DNA of 64,000 nt, taken from NCBI RefSeq assembly GCF_000006565.2, contig NC_031480.1:5573170-5637169 (forward strand), given 5' to 3'. Below the pieces are notes generated by a model. The model saw nothing but the letters and a program-made list of their open reading frames with translations. It was not told where the DNA came from and searched no databases. The stretch's first letter is position 1, and each line of letters opens with the position of its first letter. Below are positions 13,501 to 24,618 of this stretch, piece after piece. Source of the DNA: Toxoplasma gondii ME49 (lineage: Eukaryota; Apicomplexa; Conoidasida; Eucoccidiorida; Sarcocystidae). A program made the translations under genes and the position numbers.

Positions 13501-15477
13501 ACAGACGAAGTGCTCCACACATTACACTGTTGATTGAAAGAAGTGCATGCAGCGCAAAAGCGTTTTTTTTCTTCACACCCGGTTTCCTCCAACGTTTCTT
13601 CCCCAGTCCTCTGCATCTGCAGTTCGCGTGGAACGTGTCTACACAGCAGAAAAAGTCCTTCCTTCTTCTTCGCCTTCGAGGACTTACCAATTTTTCCGGC
13701 GTCCTTCGTAGCTTGTCTCTGAGAGTCGTTGAAGTAGGCGGGGACAGTGATGACAGCCTGTTTGACTGGACGGCCGATGTAAGCCTCCGCAGTTTCCTTC
13801 ATTTTGGTCAAGATGAAGGCGCTGATTTGACTCGGCGAGTACGATTTGCCCTGCGCCTCGACCCAGGCGTCTCCGTTGCTTGCGCGCACGATCTTGTACG
13901 GGAGGATTTCCTTCTCCTTCTTGATCGCGTCTTCGTCGTAGCGCCGGCCAATCAGACGCTTGGTCGCAAACACTGTGTTCTCCGGATTGGTCACGGCCTG
14001 GCGCTTCGCAACAATGCCGACCAGTCTCTGTCCGTCGGATGTGAAGGCGACGATCGAAGGCGTCGTCCGCATGCCTTCTGAGTTCTCAATCACCTTCGGC
14101 TGAGACCCCTCCATGACCGCGACGCACGAGTTCGTCGTCCCCAAATCGATGCCTACGACGTCGCCGCGAGCCTTGCCGTTCATGCGTGGAGCCGACGTGC
14201 TGCAGAAATACGAAAAGGAAGTGCATGCGGCGCGAAAATGGGCACCAGAGAGAGGAAGAGTCTGTACACCTGGAGCGGGGCAAGAGAAACGGACAGGGAA
14301 GCGCACGGGGAGCAAACGTGGAGAACGGAAGAGGGTCTGTACATGAGTGCGTGCTAGACAGGCAAGACGGCTCGAAGGAACGGTTTCGCGAAAGAGGAAG
14401 GAGGCATGCAATCGCGACGGGGGAGGGGGGAGGGAAATCGTGCTGGAGACTACCTGACGCATCAGAAAAAGGTGAGACAAGAAAGCTTCTGCATCCTGCA
14501 CAAGAACCCTCAGAAAGACACACGCTGAGCCTGACACCCGCAACACTGCACCTTTCACAGACGGCAGACACCCCGGCGGACGCTCGAGATCCCGCAAACG
14601 ACTGCGGCAACGAGCGAAAAGCACAGTGTAGGCGACATGGAGACGCCGCAGCCTTTGCAAGAAGAAGGTAACAAAGATGTCCACTTTGCACAGAGAGGAA
14701 GAATGGGCGGCTGCTTGAGAAACCAACACGGGAGCAGAAGGTGCAAAGTCTGGAGCAGCCAAACGTATTCGAAAGTGTGCATGCGACGCCCGTGTTGAAG
14801 AGCGAGGAAACGTCCACACACTGACCGAGAAGATACACTTGCTTCTACCAGGTGTGAACTGGAAAGCCACAAGGGAGGAGCGCCAGGAAGAGAATGCACG
14901 GAAAAAGAGTTGCGTTGCATGCAGCACAGGCGGCAGCTCAGAGCTTTCTCCCGGATGCACACACTCTATATCGAGACTTTGCTCTGCGGGTTTCCAGTCC
15001 GGAGTTGAGTCGTCGTCGGCACCACCGCGGCAGAAGGGAAAGAAGGGCAGTTTGCTCGCGATGTTGCGGGGCGGGCGAGACCAGAGCGTCGTTTTGTGGG
15101 GACGCGCTGCAAGTGAGATGCGAGTCACTTGTTTTCTGCGTTTCGACTCCCCTTCGGTGGCTCTCCCGTAGAAAAAATTCGCAGTGATCCTACCTGAGGT
15201 ACCGGGAGAAAGACGAGAGAACGGCAGTGCGCTCATAGGTGGTGTTCATGCCGGAGCGGAGCTTGCCGGCGGAGAAGGGGGAGGAGGATTTTGCATTTTG
15301 AGCCAGAGAAGAAAACAGGAAACGAGACGGGCGGAGAGACGCGGCTGCAGCCGGGGTCATCTGGGTTTCTACACAGGCACGCCCCAGAGAGGTGAACGAG
15401 GAAATGGACCGGGCTTTCGCGCCCGAGCAGTAGCTCGCTCGATACGCGAGGGAGGCTCCCGCCGCCATCGACGCCAT
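10511..15477 (-). CDS. mtHSP70: Mitochondrial HSP70 (DnaK-type chaperone)
   Basis: ATP-driven chaperone of the mitochondrial matrix that pulls in and folds imported proteins and supports Fe-S cluster assembly. Exons 15477-15194, 14199-13688, 13237-12429, 12108-11752, 11223-11071 and 10582-10511 join in frame to 728 residues. Residues 1 to about 100 are rich in Ser, Ala and Arg with few acids, a mitochondrial presequence. IDLGTTNS (112-119) and DLGGGTFD (298-305) are the HSP70 phosphate-binding motifs. [22 protein letters not shown] and the interdomain linker region [15 protein letters not shown] are intact, followed by the substrate-binding domain. The C-terminus is Ser/Gly/Glu-rich and ends GDKKSS, not EEVD (cytosol) or a KDEL-type tail (ER). 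The presequence and DnaK-like sequence support the mitochondrial paralogue. The start at 15477 has the context GTCAAAATGG, a perfect match to the Toxoplasma consensus. The C-terminal exon codes for only 23 residues. Confidence 0.95.
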
Positions 15478-17418
15478 TTTGACGAGTGTGAAAAGTCCTC
15501 CGAACGGACAAGAAGAAAGAGCGAAGCCGTGCCGCGAAAGAGAAGAAGGGCCGCGCCAAAGGTGAACAAACCAAGAGGGTTCGGGGACGAGCTGCAGAGT
15601 TGACTGGCGAAAGTTGAGACACCCGCGACGGCGCGAAAGGCGCTCTCCACAACTGTCACGGAACGCAGCTGGCGATTTGCAGATGCGCGAAGGACGCCGA
15701 GAGTCACGACCCTCACGAAAACTCAGGAAAAATAGCGAAAGACGCGAAGGGCCGGGGATCTCGACCGAGAAATTTTGGTCTCGCTGGGAACCCTTTGTCG
15801 CCCCCCGCACTCTCCAATCCCGTGTGGCCTGGCGCCTGGCGACGGTTGCACATGCTCACATGCCATTCGCACGCGCCTTTTCCGCCCCACGACCCCGCTT
15901 CTTCTCTCTATACCGCGAGACGCCCTGGCGCAGCGCATGCTTTTTTTCTCAGCGAGTGTCTTCCTGAAGCAGCGTCGAGCTCGAGAGCCGCCAAAAAAGG
16001 ATGCGACACCACAGCTGCTGTGACGGCTGCAACAAAAGTCGGGGACGCGCTCCTCGACAGTTCATCGGAACGGTTTGAGTCTCCACGAGAAATTGCTCCG
16101 TTCCTGCGTTCTGCTATAAAGCCTCTGCGTGTGCGTCCGTTTCGAAAGCCAACGGGAACCAGCTGCCTGGGCTCTCGACAACGCGATTTGCGTTTCGTCC
16201 GCTACACGTGTGGCAATCTCAGCCCGCGGATCCACCCTAGCCACGACAAAAGGAGGTCAGCACACAATACGTGAAGATGGGTCAGTGTTTCCTCGAATCC
16301 TGGCGAAGCAAGGCTGTATCCTTCGTTCTCTTCCCTTTAGGGTTTGGAATAACAGCCACAAGCGTAGCCAGGTCCGAAGCCACACATGTGTTACACAGAA
16401 GGACTCGCGAGCGCCAGCGAGACGCGAAACAAAGAGTCTTTCCGAGTGTCTAAACACTCCAATAGCTTCATCGTTTCCCATGTGTGAACGGGTAGCTGGC
16501 TTCGCCCAAAAACCGCAGAAACAAACGGCAGCTGAGGGCCTCCAGGGAATGGTCTGGTGAGCGAAAGCGCGGCGGTTCTGCCAGAGCGACCAAGTCTCCT
16601 CCGAAGCGTGTGCATTTTTTTTGTTAGAGTGGCAGAAAATCCGGCAGATTTCCGTGGTTAGTGACTTCGTGAGTGGGCAGTTCCATTGCCAACGTTAAAC
16701 TGTCTTAGATCTTCGCGCATCTATATACCTGAAGTTGGCACATTCATGCGCTTTTGAATATTTGCTCCCGTTCGAGAAGCGAGCCTGTGTCTGGCGGCGG
16801 AAAACAAAGCAGAAGGGTCGGCGTGTTTCGATCCCGTTTCGGCAGACAGTTGCGCACAGAAAACGAGGTCTCACCTCGACGTCGCGGAACTCCAGTCAGC
16901 ACGGTGACACGAGCAGCATGGAAGTGCTCCGAAGGCTTAAAAATACCTTTGGCTACGCCTGGTTCGAAATTCCCCTGGTTTGAATTTCGTCCACATGAAC
17001 ACCGACAGCGGTTGCTTGTGTCCCCGCTTCTTCCGGGACACATCCGGCAGTCTTTTTCAGATACGCGCCAGCAGACAACGCCTTGACCTCGTTTTCAGGG
17101 ATCTCTTCACTTGTTCACAAATGTGAAGATCTGCGTTTTCTTTTGTTCGGACGTGGAGCGCTGCCTCGTCACCGCTCACCGGCTTCCGCTTGTGAAATTC
17201 CTGGAGGACACTTGATCGTGCGATTTTTCCTTCGTCCGTTCGCCAAAGTGTTTGCTGCACTCGCCGCGCCGAGGGTGTTGAAAGCGCCGTGCCGCCGCGG
17301 GGAGAGGAGTTTTAGAGTCAAGAAGGTTGCTGTTTGTGTCTTCCTCCCTCCCTCCTCTGCTGTTTTGCGTCTCGCGTGAGGCTGCAACTGACAGGCTGTA
17401 CGCAGGAGTCTTGCGGAA
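15478..17418. other. Divergent promoter region
   Basis: Nearly 2 kb between mtHSP70 (leftward) and the RS/zinc-finger gene (rightward), so it should carry both promoters and 5' UTRs. It is moderately GC-rich with several CT-rich blocks. Short open frames are present, but none looks coding. Confidence 0.5.
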
Positions 17419-18501
17419 ATGAAGTCGAAGAAGAGGGACCGCAAAGACAAGAGGCGCCGTCACGAGGAGAAACGCAAAAAGACCAAGCGGCGCCACCGGA
17501 GGCGCTCTTCTTCGTCTTCGGAGTCATCCACTTCGCGCTCTCCCCGTTCTCTGTCTCGTTCCCCTGTCAGGAACAAGTCCAGAGTGGAGCAGGCCTCCTC
17601 TTCGCCTGATTCGCTCTCTCGAAAACACAGACCTCCACTCTCTCTTGAGTCGTCCCGATTTCCCACATCGTCGAATGGAGATATGCGCAAAGCCGCGAAC
17701 GGTGCGTACGCCGCAAACGAACAAGATCGCCGTCGAAGGCGACGGTCTTCGAGCGAAAACGAAATTGTCAGTTTCACTTACAGCAGACCGACAGTAGGCC
17801 CGACGCGCTTCGGAGCAGCTGACGAGACAGAGCTCCCCCGACAGGTACGAAATACTTCCCTCGTCGCCAAGGTAGCTGCGGCAAGTCTGAGGAATAGTTC
17901 GCCAGTTCCCCTCGAAGATTCCATCGGTTCGAAGGGAGTGTCACATTTTGAACGGTTTCCTCAGCGAGGTAGCACTGATCACAGCGCGAGGCGGACGCAC
18001 TCCAGCGGCTTCAGCGACAGCGGCTTCTCAGTGGGCGATGCAGTCCTTGAGAAACGCAACCTGAGAGAGAGAGACATTTGGCGTGGAGACAGAGGAAGGA
18101 GGTCGCAGGAGAGAGGCAGTACTTTTTCGCAGAGTCAGGGAAAAGAAGACGCTTCCGCGCTCGCTGCGTCGGCCTACGAACTGAAAACCTACCACAGAGC
18201 GTTCGGGTTAGATGTAGGCGGGTACGCATTTGTAGGAGAAGAGGAGGCGCTTCCTGTCTCGAACACACACCGCGGGGAGGGCGCCACTGACTCCCTCCAA
18301 GATGCTATAAAGGCCGGCGCGGCAGCGTCGCTGCTCCACGGGTCTCTCGTTCAAGTGAAAAAAACGGAGCGACACGGAACCCGCGAGAAAACAAACAGCA
18401 AGACGCACCCCCACCTCTTTTGGCAGTGCTGGAGCTGCGGGGCCGATAACTACAAAACCAGACACCAGTGTTTCAAGTGCAAACGGCTGTTTGCGCTCTG
18501 A
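17419..18501 (+). CDS. RS-rich protein with C-terminal RanBP2-type zinc finger
   Basis: Intronless frame of 360 residues. Residues 1-30 are almost all Lys and Arg, followed by a Ser/Arg block (about 28-60) with SR dipeptides as in splicing factors; a further basic block lies near 100-110 and the middle is low-complexity. The C-terminus carries W335, C337, C340, N344, C351 and C354, exactly the W-x-C-x2-C-x3-N-x6-C-x2-C layout of the RanBP2-type zinc finger. That fold in ZRANB2-like proteins binds single-stranded RNA. A nuclear role in pre-mRNA processing is inferred from RS region plus finger; no direct partner can be read from the sequence. The start at 17419 (GCGGAAATGA) is the first ATG of the frame and follows a CT-rich leader. 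The 3' neighbour is convergent. Confidence 0.85.
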   Translation: MKSKKRDRKDKRRRHEEKRKKTKRRHRRRSSSSSESSTSRSPRSLSRSPVRNKSRVEQASSSPDSLSRKHRPPLSLESSRFPTSSNGDMRKAANGAYAANEQDRRRRRRSSSENEIVSFTYSRPTVGPTRFGAADETELPRQVRNTSLVAKVAAASLRNSSPVPLEDSIGSKGVSHFERFPQRGSTDHSARRTHSSGFSDSGFSVGDAVLEKRNLRERDIWRGDRGRRSQERGSTFSQSQGKEDASALAASAYELKTYHRAFGLDVGGYAFVGEEEALPVSNTHRGEGATDSLQDAIKAGAAASLLHGSLVQVKKTERHGTREKTNSKTHPHLFWQCWSCGADNYKTRHQCFKCKRLFAL

Positions 18502-19747
18502 AGCAACTCGAGGAACGTGGCTGCCGGCAAACTGCTCAATAGAGCCCCTGTCGGTAGGAAGTTTCTTGTACAAATCCTGTTTTGGAGGGGGGAATCCAAC
18601 TTCGGCAGCCTCCTCTCATGTGACAATTCAGGGAACTGTAGAAAGAATTTGACTTCGACTCTTCTGTCTTCTGTGTGCGCCCCGTAGTATGAACAGAGTT
18701 CCGTTGCATTCGGCTCCGGGCGCTATTGGACTCTGTATGAGGACGGTCCAACGGTAGGAAAATTTTCGTCGGATGATTGTCGTCTTCCGACTCTTCACTC
18801 GCCGTTAATACAATTTTTTTCCAAAAGAGGTGTACCTGGGTAGGAGGATCGAGAAACCGACGGTCAGACGACGCCTTCGCATGGGGGGACGGGGGGGGGC
18901 GAACTGTGTTCGCTTCACATTTTCTGTGAGATCCTGCTCAACTACGATCTAGAAACGGGCTCCCTCTGTGAATGTGCATGGCAGTTGTTGCTTTTATAAG
19001 GATAACGTATGCTGCCGTCACGATTTTAAGAAACATTTGAACTGCCATGTGCGCCTTGCGAAAGAGACCTGTGCTGTGCCTGGCCTTTGTGCCTGTTGTC
19101 GGTGTCGAAAAACTATTTCTCAGTTGCTCTCATGAGTCAAAAACGTCAAGGCGAAAAAGACTCTTACTACCTCGCACATATTTCTGAATCTGTCTTAACC
19201 TCCCATCGAACTGAATGTCACCGGGGCGAGTGCGCGTCCTTTCCAACTTGACTCAGTGTGTTTGGTTATTTCGTGCCGTTTATGCGGTGTAGCTACACTG
19301 CAGCACCTGTCGAATGATGTTCGGAAATGAGCAAAAGCTTCACCACTTCAAGCACGTCCCTGTAACAACACTTCTGGAACGATGTGTCACTGCCCTCTGT
19401 CCTCACACATGCGAGCCTACGATGCGTTCACCACTCTTTTGGTGAAGATTCAGGTAGGCTTATCTCGTGTACACGCCTTTACACAGCGGAAAAACGGCTT
19501 CACATCAGCGCACTGTCCGACATGTGAGCGGCAGCGGTCCAACTGGTATTCCCTCAGTAAACAGTACTTGCATATACACGCTTCAATGCGAAAGGCACTT
19601 GGCGAAAAAAGTGAGATTTTGAGAAAGCTCCCTTGGTAGAATGCCTAGCGCGGTAGTCACGTGCGTTTTCTCGTGGGGAACTTGTATCTCAAATCACAAA
19701 GTGAACGCGTCTCCTGAACTTGTCTTGCGCATTTCCAATTTGACTGT
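18502..19747. other. Convergent 3' region
   Basis: About 1.2 kb between the zinc-finger gene stop and the stop of the next minus-strand gene, so both 3' UTRs fall here. A G-rich patch occurs near 18882-18900. One 85-codon open frame at 19382-19639 shows no protein-like features. I see no gene. Confidence 0.5.
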
Positions 19748-20310
19748 CTAGTCATCTGTTTCGTCCCATATATCGGAGAGCTTCCGACAGACGACAGCCA
19801 GAGGAGTGGGCTTGAGAAAAGCGGGATACGGACCCGTCCGCATTCGCAGAACGGCCTCCAGCTGCAGCATATGCATTTGCTTTTCCCATCGTGCTTTGGA
19901 TCTTTCTCGTCTGCCCACGACCGCTCCCTGAATGCAACTGGCTGGCGCACTTGACTCGTGCAGTTGAACTCGGGATCTTTTGAGCAAGCCTTTCGCGCAT
20001 CCCATGGCAAAAGACAACTGCGAAGCTGGATTCACTTTCGACGTCGATGCCAACGCACATGGGTACGCACTCCCCGGAGTATAGGCGACGCACGCGGGCT
20101 CGGCTGCCACAAAGACAGAAAACTGAGAGGGGGCGGTGGCACCTGCGAAACGAAGCAAGACAGGAGAAAGCATTTCGTTGTGGCGGCATCTGATTGTGCT
20201 AGTAGCATTTGAACACGAAAAGACGTTTGATCAGTCTTACCGGAGAAACCCTGCCGGACTCGGTGTTGCTTCAAACAGTCCCGAAAGTAACCATAAGTGT
20301 ATAATCCCAT
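19748..20310 (-). CDS. Unrecognised small protein, two exons
   Basis: Exons 20310-20241 and 20142-19748 join in phase 1 to 154 residues. The intron is 98 bp, with donor GTAAGA and acceptor TTTCGCAG. The frame begins MGLYTYGYFRDCLKQ, has a mildly hydrophobic Ala/Ser/Cys-rich centre, a basic stretch (KRSR, RRERSKARWEKQ), and ends in the acidic LSDIWDETDD. No domain is recognised. The ATG at 20310 is preceded in frame by TGG and a possible acceptor (CACCGAG), so this could be the 3' part of the gene at 20486-21407; I could not find a good in-frame donor to connect them. Confidence 0.45.
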
Positions 20311-20485
20311 CCACTCGGTGAATGGTGAGCGTTTGTGTTGTCACAAAAAACGCACAGAATGGTTGAATAATTGAGTCGCCGTCGGCGAACTCTGAATCGA
20401 TCAACCGTGTTCGAATACCCCCGCCGTCAAAGCCTAGACACCGTGGCCCTGAAATCTGTCAAAGACTGCCTTCAAGCTCCCTGGT

Positions 20486-21407
20486 CTACACAGCCTGCAC
20501 AGGCATAAGGTGTGTGCCCTTCTCGTTCGTCTGTATCGCCTCCTCTTCACGTTCGTCGAGAAGTTTCTCTCCGGTCGCACTGTTTGGAGGCGCTGCGTCC
20601 GACCACGGACCTTGTGCGGTGGAGACAGAACGGACCACTGTTACAGGCCTGTTCCGAATCCCGTTTTCTTCTTCAGAAGCAGAACGGTTCTTAGAATCGC
20701 GACATCGTCTGCGCCTTGCGCGTACACCGGGTTTCCAAGAATCCGCCGCTCTGACTGCTGATTTCCCCTGCGTAGCCGAGTCAACTCCATGTTCCGAGTT
20801 CTCTACGATATGGGCAGGGGTCTGCAAGCAGGTCCAAAAAGAGGCATTTCTCCGTCTTCCTGCGTCAAATGCCGAAGTCTCTGTCGCAAAGCGCTTGCCA
20901 GCTTTGGCCTCCAAAGCCGTCCCACCTTCTTGTGGGATGCCCGCACAGGCCCCGCGTCCACATGGCGACCGGCTACGTTGTTGTGGCCCCTCCTGCAAAT
21001 GATAAGAGTAAAAAAACCTGCTCCCTACGCAAGGGACAGCCCACGGGAGAGAGGCCAAACTTAGCAAAGTCGGAGGGGCAGTTCTGGACCAGTAAGACGA
21101 ACTGACGAATGGTGAGAGAGATTGGAAACGGGGGGGAAACGGCGCCCACTGAAACATCTCTGAAGACACTGTTCTTCAGCGAAGCACCTGTATACACAAA
21201 AGAATCCGCTGTACACGAACAAGAATACCTGGGACAGTGATAAGCGGTCACACCCCAATGAATAGAAAACCGCGCTCGAGTGACGACTTGCTGCGCAGAC
21301 CGCCTCGCCAAAAAGTCTTATCCTGGGCAAAAAAACGCTTCCAGTCGAAAGATCCAGATATTCAGGAACATTCCGTACCGGTAGCCAGGCTGGAGGGCAC
21401 TTCTCAT
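20486..21407 (-). CDS. Unrecognised basic protein, three exons
   Basis: Exons 21407-21379, 21322-21229 and 20992-20486 join in phases 2 and 0 to 209 residues. Acceptors are good (TTTTTTTGCCCAG, TTATCATTTGCAG). Intron 1 is only 56 bp. The N-terminus (MRSALQPGYRIRLFGEAVCA) is basic and poor in acids, so a mitochondrial targeting sequence is possible but not proven. The last exon is hydrophilic, with a run of Arg (RARRRRCRDSKNR) and an acidic segment (LLDEREEEAIQ) before the stop. No family is recognised. A longer 5' exon cannot be excluded because the frame is open upstream of the ATG. Confidence 0.45.
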
Positions 21408-21622
21408 TGTTGTAATTGTTTCGGCAGTAAACCCTCCTGAAGACTTGACTCGGGGAACTCTTATCCTTCTACGACGAAGCCGACAATCAGATTGTCGGTT
21501 CGCAGCGGCATACACGTCACACGAGCTGCCTCGAGACAGAAAAAGGGATTTTCTTCACTCGTTTAACGGAAGCTGTGAAGTGAACTATGTCGACGACGAC
21601 GCATCTCTGAGAGACGGAAAGA

Positions 21623-21639
21623 CATGCATGCATGCATGC
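21623..21639. repeat. Tandem GCAT repeat
   Basis: About four tandem copies of the 4-base unit ATGC. The resulting TGCATGC word is a known binding-site-like element near apicomplexan genes, but nothing here ties it to a promoter. Confidence 0.6.
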
Positions 21640-22479
21640 GCGCACAAGGCGAGCGCTACCGTAAAGCAAAAAGGACGATCGGCCCATCGCTTATACAGAA
21701 GTCACGCCGTAGTACTGAGTGCCGACGGGCTATGCAGCGCACCACCTGATAGCCCTGGGCACATGAGAGGTATAAGTAATAATAAACGCTGATGGTACAA
21801 GAACATGAGTTAGCATGAACCGGAATGCGACAGGCGAGCGACACACAAAACTGCCGGGTACGAAGGGGTATCATCACATTTTTGTTTCACCGTGTATTTC
21901 TGTCTTTAGGGAAAGCTTTTCCGGATTGAGCTCACCTGAACATGAAAGTGGCTGATTTGCACACAAGAGGAACCTGCGATTAAACACAGCTATAGTTAGC
22001 GGACAGTCGTACGCTTCATTGCATACAGTAAGAACATGGGATCAACGAGTCGACAAGGCGAAGACATGATGCTGCTTCTCTATGAACTAGCGAACACCGA
22101 ACTGGATTGTAAGGACTCCTTCAGAACCAGTGGCCGCGGTGTCAACTTGATCTAGTGATCATGTTTGGCGCACTCACAACTGCGTTGGCGATCCATCCAT
22201 GCAAGAGCGACATGACAGAGGGCATGCCGGGACACTAATAGCGGGACCGACAGAGGATGTGTGGTCGTACGTTTTTTCAGTGTGACCTGATGACTACTTA
22301 CGAACCGTCAGACCGTGGAATCTAACACTCGAAAAGTAAAAGCGATGCTTTTGTACGGGTGGACTGTCACTCTGCAAAAAATGTGCGTGGCGAGGCTCAG
22401 ATCCAACGCTGCTGGTGATTACACAGGTAACAGTATAAATAACACCACCCATGCTTTCCTGTCTTACGCGTACTAAGAG

Positions 22480-22497
22480 CAGCCGCTATAGCGGCTG
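22480..22497. repeat. Perfect 18-bp palindrome
   Basis: CAGCCGCTA followed directly by its reverse complement TAGCGGCTG, with no spacer, inside gene-poor DNA. It could be a dimeric protein site or chance; function unknown. Confidence 0.7.
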
Positions 22498-23710
22498 TTG
22501 TCAATTTTGATTCATATTCATATAACATGTCGGCCCCGCCAGCATTGCAGTGGCCTCTGATTGCACGGCTGACGCAATGAAGTGCCCACTGGAACTCGTA
22601 TGAAGCGCAGAAAGTACAATAAATCAGTGGAAACCGACAAAGCGCAAGACATTTTTAGCTTTCATAAGGGGAGAGTGATGAGTTGTGACGATGAAAAATC
22701 ACATATGTCTGCAAAGCATATTGTACTCCCCAGCTGCGGCCGACATTTTCCTCATGCTACACCTGTGTCCGTTGCCCTTTCTGAAACTGTGCCTTACAGC
22801 TTTGGCTCATTCTGCAATCAGTTAGCTATAATGCTCGCTCGAACTTTGTCTCATCCCTGTACATTCGGTACAGTAAAACTTGTGCTGTTACCGCTATAGG
22901 CTAGATGCTTATTATACTGTTCTTCTAAGCTTAACAACAGCAACACCACGATGGATTCTGACGATGAGCTGAAAGAAGTGATTTCGTTGCACCAGCACAT
23001 GGGATACGAGTGTTCATCATCGTAGACCATCCACGATATGCGCCGGATGTGCCTTGTAAAAACCCTTCTGCATAGTTATGGCTGACTCGCAAGTTTGACG
23101 ATCCGCTGGAAAGATTATCACCTTTGGCGCATTGACCCTCATCGGCCTCTCTCTCCCCTTTCTGTACGTATCTTCCGTTTCGCTTGCAACACTTCTTCAT
23201 GGTCAAGTCTCATTGCTTTCTTCGGCTTCCCGGAGGTGCCCGAGACAGTCCGCGTCATCCTTTATGCATTAGGCGGCAAGTCCATAGTGCCCCCGTATGT
23301 GGCAACTGCTTCCTGGAACCACCCCCTTTGATGCGCACCTGCGCCTAACAGTCCTAACGGACTCAGACATTTGAATTCGTGCAATTATCTGGCCTCCCCT
23401 TGTGTACACAACCAATATCCCGGAAGAAACGTATCAGACTAACAGGTCAGCAAATCTTTGGTTGCCCATGGCGTGCTTGAGGCCAGCCAGAAGATGTTAT
23501 GCGAAATGACATAACACGCAGGACCTGCACACACGTTCGCTTGGGACATTTCTTTCAAGAAAATCTAAATTCGACATCATCCACATGTTAGCTAGTCACT
23601 CACGGCTCACTTGTACAAAGAAAAACAAGATCAATGAAGGGACAGAGACGAGAGTACTCCAGTTAGCGTGGCCGTCGTGTTGTCTGCCGTACACGTTTTG
23701 TCGTACTCAC

Positions 23711-23804
23711 GTGGACGGTGTTTCCGAGCCTCGAGCAGTTCTCTTAGCACCACTGTGACCGCCCCGACATCACCCATCGAGACCAGACAGCCTAATGCAA
23801 AACA
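23711..23804 (-). CDS. Possible isolated exon
   Basis: A 94-base open segment flanked by an acceptor (ACAACGCAG) and a strong donor (C then GTGAGTAC), phase 0 in and phase 1 out. It encodes 31 residues of protein-like composition beginning CFALGCLVSMGDVGAVTVVL and continuing into a helical, charged end. I could not find partner exons with matching phase, so it may be a relic, part of an unresolved gene, or chance. Confidence 0.25.
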
Positions 23805-24439
23805 CTGCGTTGTAAAAATTGCCAGGGTTGTCCGTTTCAACCGAGGGATCTTGTGCTGCCTTTGTCAGCAAGTATGCAAAGTGGAGCGTCTTCCAGCGCT
23901 CCCGAGTTGGGATACTGATGTATACAACAGTGGACGTATGAACCTGATTGTCCGGGACTGCAGCTGGAGTGTGCTTTTTAGTCTGCAGCAGTGGAGCTAC
24001 AGGTTTGACCCCGCAAAGTACCCAGGGTGAGTCATCGAGTCGGCGGCAGTGACCCTGTGATGGGAACAACTACCAGAGCTGTCAACGAAAACCTACTTGC
24101 CGTGCTGTGTGTGGCGTTAGTAATCACTGTGGTGCACGACAGCTCGTGAGGAAGACCAACGTTTCCCGCCAGGGACAATTTCATCCATCCCCGTGCAGCC
24201 GGCTTTGCTAGGAACATCAAGAATCGATGCCATACAAGGGAGAACGTTTATACGAGGTGGGCGAGAGAACCCGTACAGTCTTGTTCGAGGCGACACCCCG
24301 ACCGTCGCAGAACACTTGAGCTGAAACCACTTTTCCGTCACCGGGGCGAGCGTCGAGAAACCAACACTGTCTCCGCGACGCACACATATCCAAATGCCTG
24401 TACGCCCCTGCATCGCAGTTTGTAGCATCCTTACGCCTT

Positions 24440-24517
24440 GGGAGACGCTACCGGGAAAATGTCTAGGGAGACGATACCGGAAGAATGCCTAGGGAGACGA
24501 TATCGGAATAATGCAAC
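24440..24517. repeat. 26-bp tandem repeat, three copies
   Basis: Three imperfect copies with a 26-base period, starting at 24440, 24466 and 24492, each beginning GGGAGACG and containing a CGGAA or CGGGAA core. The array lies about 100 bases downstream of the eIF5A stop codon, so it may fall within its 3' UTR or just beyond. Confidence 0.85.
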
Positions 24518-24618
24518 AACCGTTTCCGACAAGTTGTTCTTTTGACCCATTCCCTGGGTGTTTCCTTCTCTAGGAGACAAGGAGTAACATATTTAGATGA
24601 CGAAATGGTGGAGGGCGT

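Larger units (their letters stand above)
21408..24618. other. Gene-poor region, 3.2 kb
   Basis: This lies between the 5' end of the preceding minus-strand gene and the eIF5A stop. It has lower GC content than the flanking genes and many short frames without coding character. It holds the small repeats at 21623, 22480 and 24440 and one isolated exon-like segment at 23711-23804, listed separately. Confidence 0.5.

Noticed and set aside
13380..15236. 618-codon minus-strand frame treated as one HSP70 exon
   Set aside because: Only the 13688-14199 part is HSP70; the rest is intron sequence that happens to lack stops.
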